A stretch of 51,083 bases of DNA from VGMD01 sp964552055 (lineage in GTDB: Bacteria > Chlamydiota > Chlamydiia > Chlamydiales > 2-12-FULL-49-11). This document shows positions 50,363-51,083 of this stretch, in pieces. The DNA is taken from NCBI GenBank assembly GCA_964552055.1, contig CAZKFL010000011.1:1-51083 (forward strand). The letters are read 5' to 3'. The notes beneath the pieces were generated by a model. It was not told the DNA's origin. It did no database searches and was given only the letters and a program-made list of their open reading frames with translations. Numbering within the stretch: the stretch's first letter is position 1; the number at the start of each line of letters is the position of its first letter. The position numbers and the translations under genes are program-made.

Positions 50363-51040
50363 ATGTTTGCAACAACTCTTGAAAATGCCCCTCTATTCAA
50401 TACTCCAATCATATCTGAAGTTTTTCTAAACTATGATAAAGTGCATCTAGTTCGTGAAATTGAGATGATCCTATTTCCTAAAAGTGCGCTCACAATTATT
50501 TCTGAAATGGGTAATGCTTTAGAAATTTCCACCGATGAATACAGTTCAGTAAAACCGCTTTACATTGATAAACGATTTGTCTGTATGCAGGATACATCCC
50601 CGCTACCACGAAAAAAAGCAATGCCTACTAAGCTTGAATTACTCGAAAAAATAACAAATCTTCCCAAGTTACCCTATATTTGGGGTGGAAATGTTTTTGA
50701 GGGAATACCCCAGCTTTTAGAATATTATCCTCCCAAAAAAAATCTTTCCCCTTACGACTATCTCTACTGGCAGCTAAAAGGAGTGGACTGTTCAGGCCTT
50801 CTATATGCTCTCACAAACGGATCTACCCCCCGAAATACTTCCCAGATTTATACAGTTTATCCGGAAGTTCCCACTCTAAAACCACTTGATCTTATAGTTT
50901 GGCCTGGCCATATGTTAATTGTTCTTCCATATAATAAAGTAATTGAATCGCGGCAATATGACGGCATTGTGATCTCCGATCTTACGGTCCGCCTAAAACA
51001 AGTAGAACAACACAATCCCAAGTACCTCCGTTTTTTATAA
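50363..51040 (+). CDS. NlpC/P60 family cell-wall hydrolase
   Basis: 225 residues. N-terminal about 100 residues form a bacterial SH3-like region. From residue 103 the NlpC/P60 domain runs LPYIWGGN, VDCSG with catalytic C143, TPRNTSQIY, LKPLDLIVWPGHMLIVL with H183, and VIESR, where the third catalytic residue is expected. Such endopeptidases cut between D-Glu and diaminopimelate in peptidoglycan stems; a chlamydial NlpC/P60 remodels the division septum ring. No signal peptide is obvious, as in the Chlamydia protein, so export is unexplained. It ends 43 bases before the window edge. Confidence 0.88.
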   Translation: MFATTLENAPLFNTPIISEVFLNYDKVHLVREIEMILFPKSALTIISEMGNALEISTDEYSSVKPLYIDKRFVCMQDTSPLPRKKAMPTKLELLEKITNLPKLPYIWGGNVFEGIPQLLEYYPPKKNLSPYDYLYWQLKGVDCSGLLYALTNGSTPRNTSQIYTVYPEVPTLKPLDLIVWPGHMLIVLPYNKVIESRQYDGIVISDLTVRLKQVEQHNPKYLRFL

Positions 51041-51083
51041 AACAAAATTCTCCGCAAAAAAAAGAGAAAATTAGCAAGGATAG

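Noticed and set aside
1..51083. CRISPR array or integrase-linked tRNA island
   Set aside because: No regularly spaced direct repeats with unique spacers and no integrase were seen; the tandem CGCAAAG units are contiguous, not spaced.

Overview
The window comes from a member of the Chlamydiae outside the genus Chlamydia, most like the amoeba- or arthropod-associated families (Simkania/Rhabdochlamydia type). The sigma-66 type RpoD, a pGP6-D (virulence plasmid) homologue directly behind thrS, the tyrB-mreC pair, the YgeD/RecC/RecB neighbourhood and the PilM-like/MORN-lipoprotein/ygfA operon are all familiar from Chlamydia chromosomes. The Lpg1974-type MOMP-like porin, a RING-type protein, a two-partner-secretion TpsB and several families of miniature mobile elements point to an environmental chlamydia. 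DNA is AT-rich. Statements about Chlamydia gene order are from memory; no database was searched.

Layout. 1-4.9 kb: partial tRNA-Arg, a decayed gene, three poorly known proteins (one with a HEXXH motif, one a membrane-anchored glycosyltransferase-like protein), then a nested pile of miniature elements. 4.9-9.8 kb: mreC, an aspartate/aromatic aminotransferase, tRNA-Ala, rpoD, a CoiA-like nuclease and rpsT. 9.8-15.1 kb: outer-membrane genes (TpsB and a barrel), a second miniature element and a pair of unknown paralogues. 15.1-24.9 kb: lysophospholipid-transporter-like ygeD, then recC, recB and recD, interrupted by one small membrane protein gene, and a beta-carbonic anhydrase. 25-36.9 kb: a Ser/Ala-rich unknown, a possible papain-like protein, thrS-pGP6-D, twin glycosyltransferases, dapA, a small chaperone-sized protein, the RING protein, an MFS exporter and ung. 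37-38 kb: tRNA-Pro, nested inverted-repeat elements and a cluster of DnaA-box-like 9-mers that I regard as a candidate replication origin. 38-51 kb: hexapeptide (GlmU-like) protein, ispA, recA, glk, MOMP-like porin, yggT, the PilM/PilO-like/lipoprotein/ygfA operon, an outer-membrane protein, oppA and an NlpC/P60 hydrolase.

How it fits together. Envelope themes dominate: MreC, DapA and NlpC/P60 belong to the reduced chlamydial cell-wall/division machinery; the porin, TpsB, barrel proteins and lipoproteins populate the outer membrane; OppA and the MFS carriers import or export small molecules. RecBCD, RecA and Ung give DNA repair. Base composition changes sign: plus-strand genes left of about 32 kb are C-rich, plus-strand genes right of about 38 kb are G-rich, which supports an origin near 37.7 kb.

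The most notable signals are the origin-like cluster at 37661-37863, the RING-type putative effector at 33113, a family of MITEs with 17-bp ends and TNA target duplications that sit exactly on stop codons, the papain-like motif set in the protein at 25935-27653, and the pGP6-D gene without its usual ParA-like partner.
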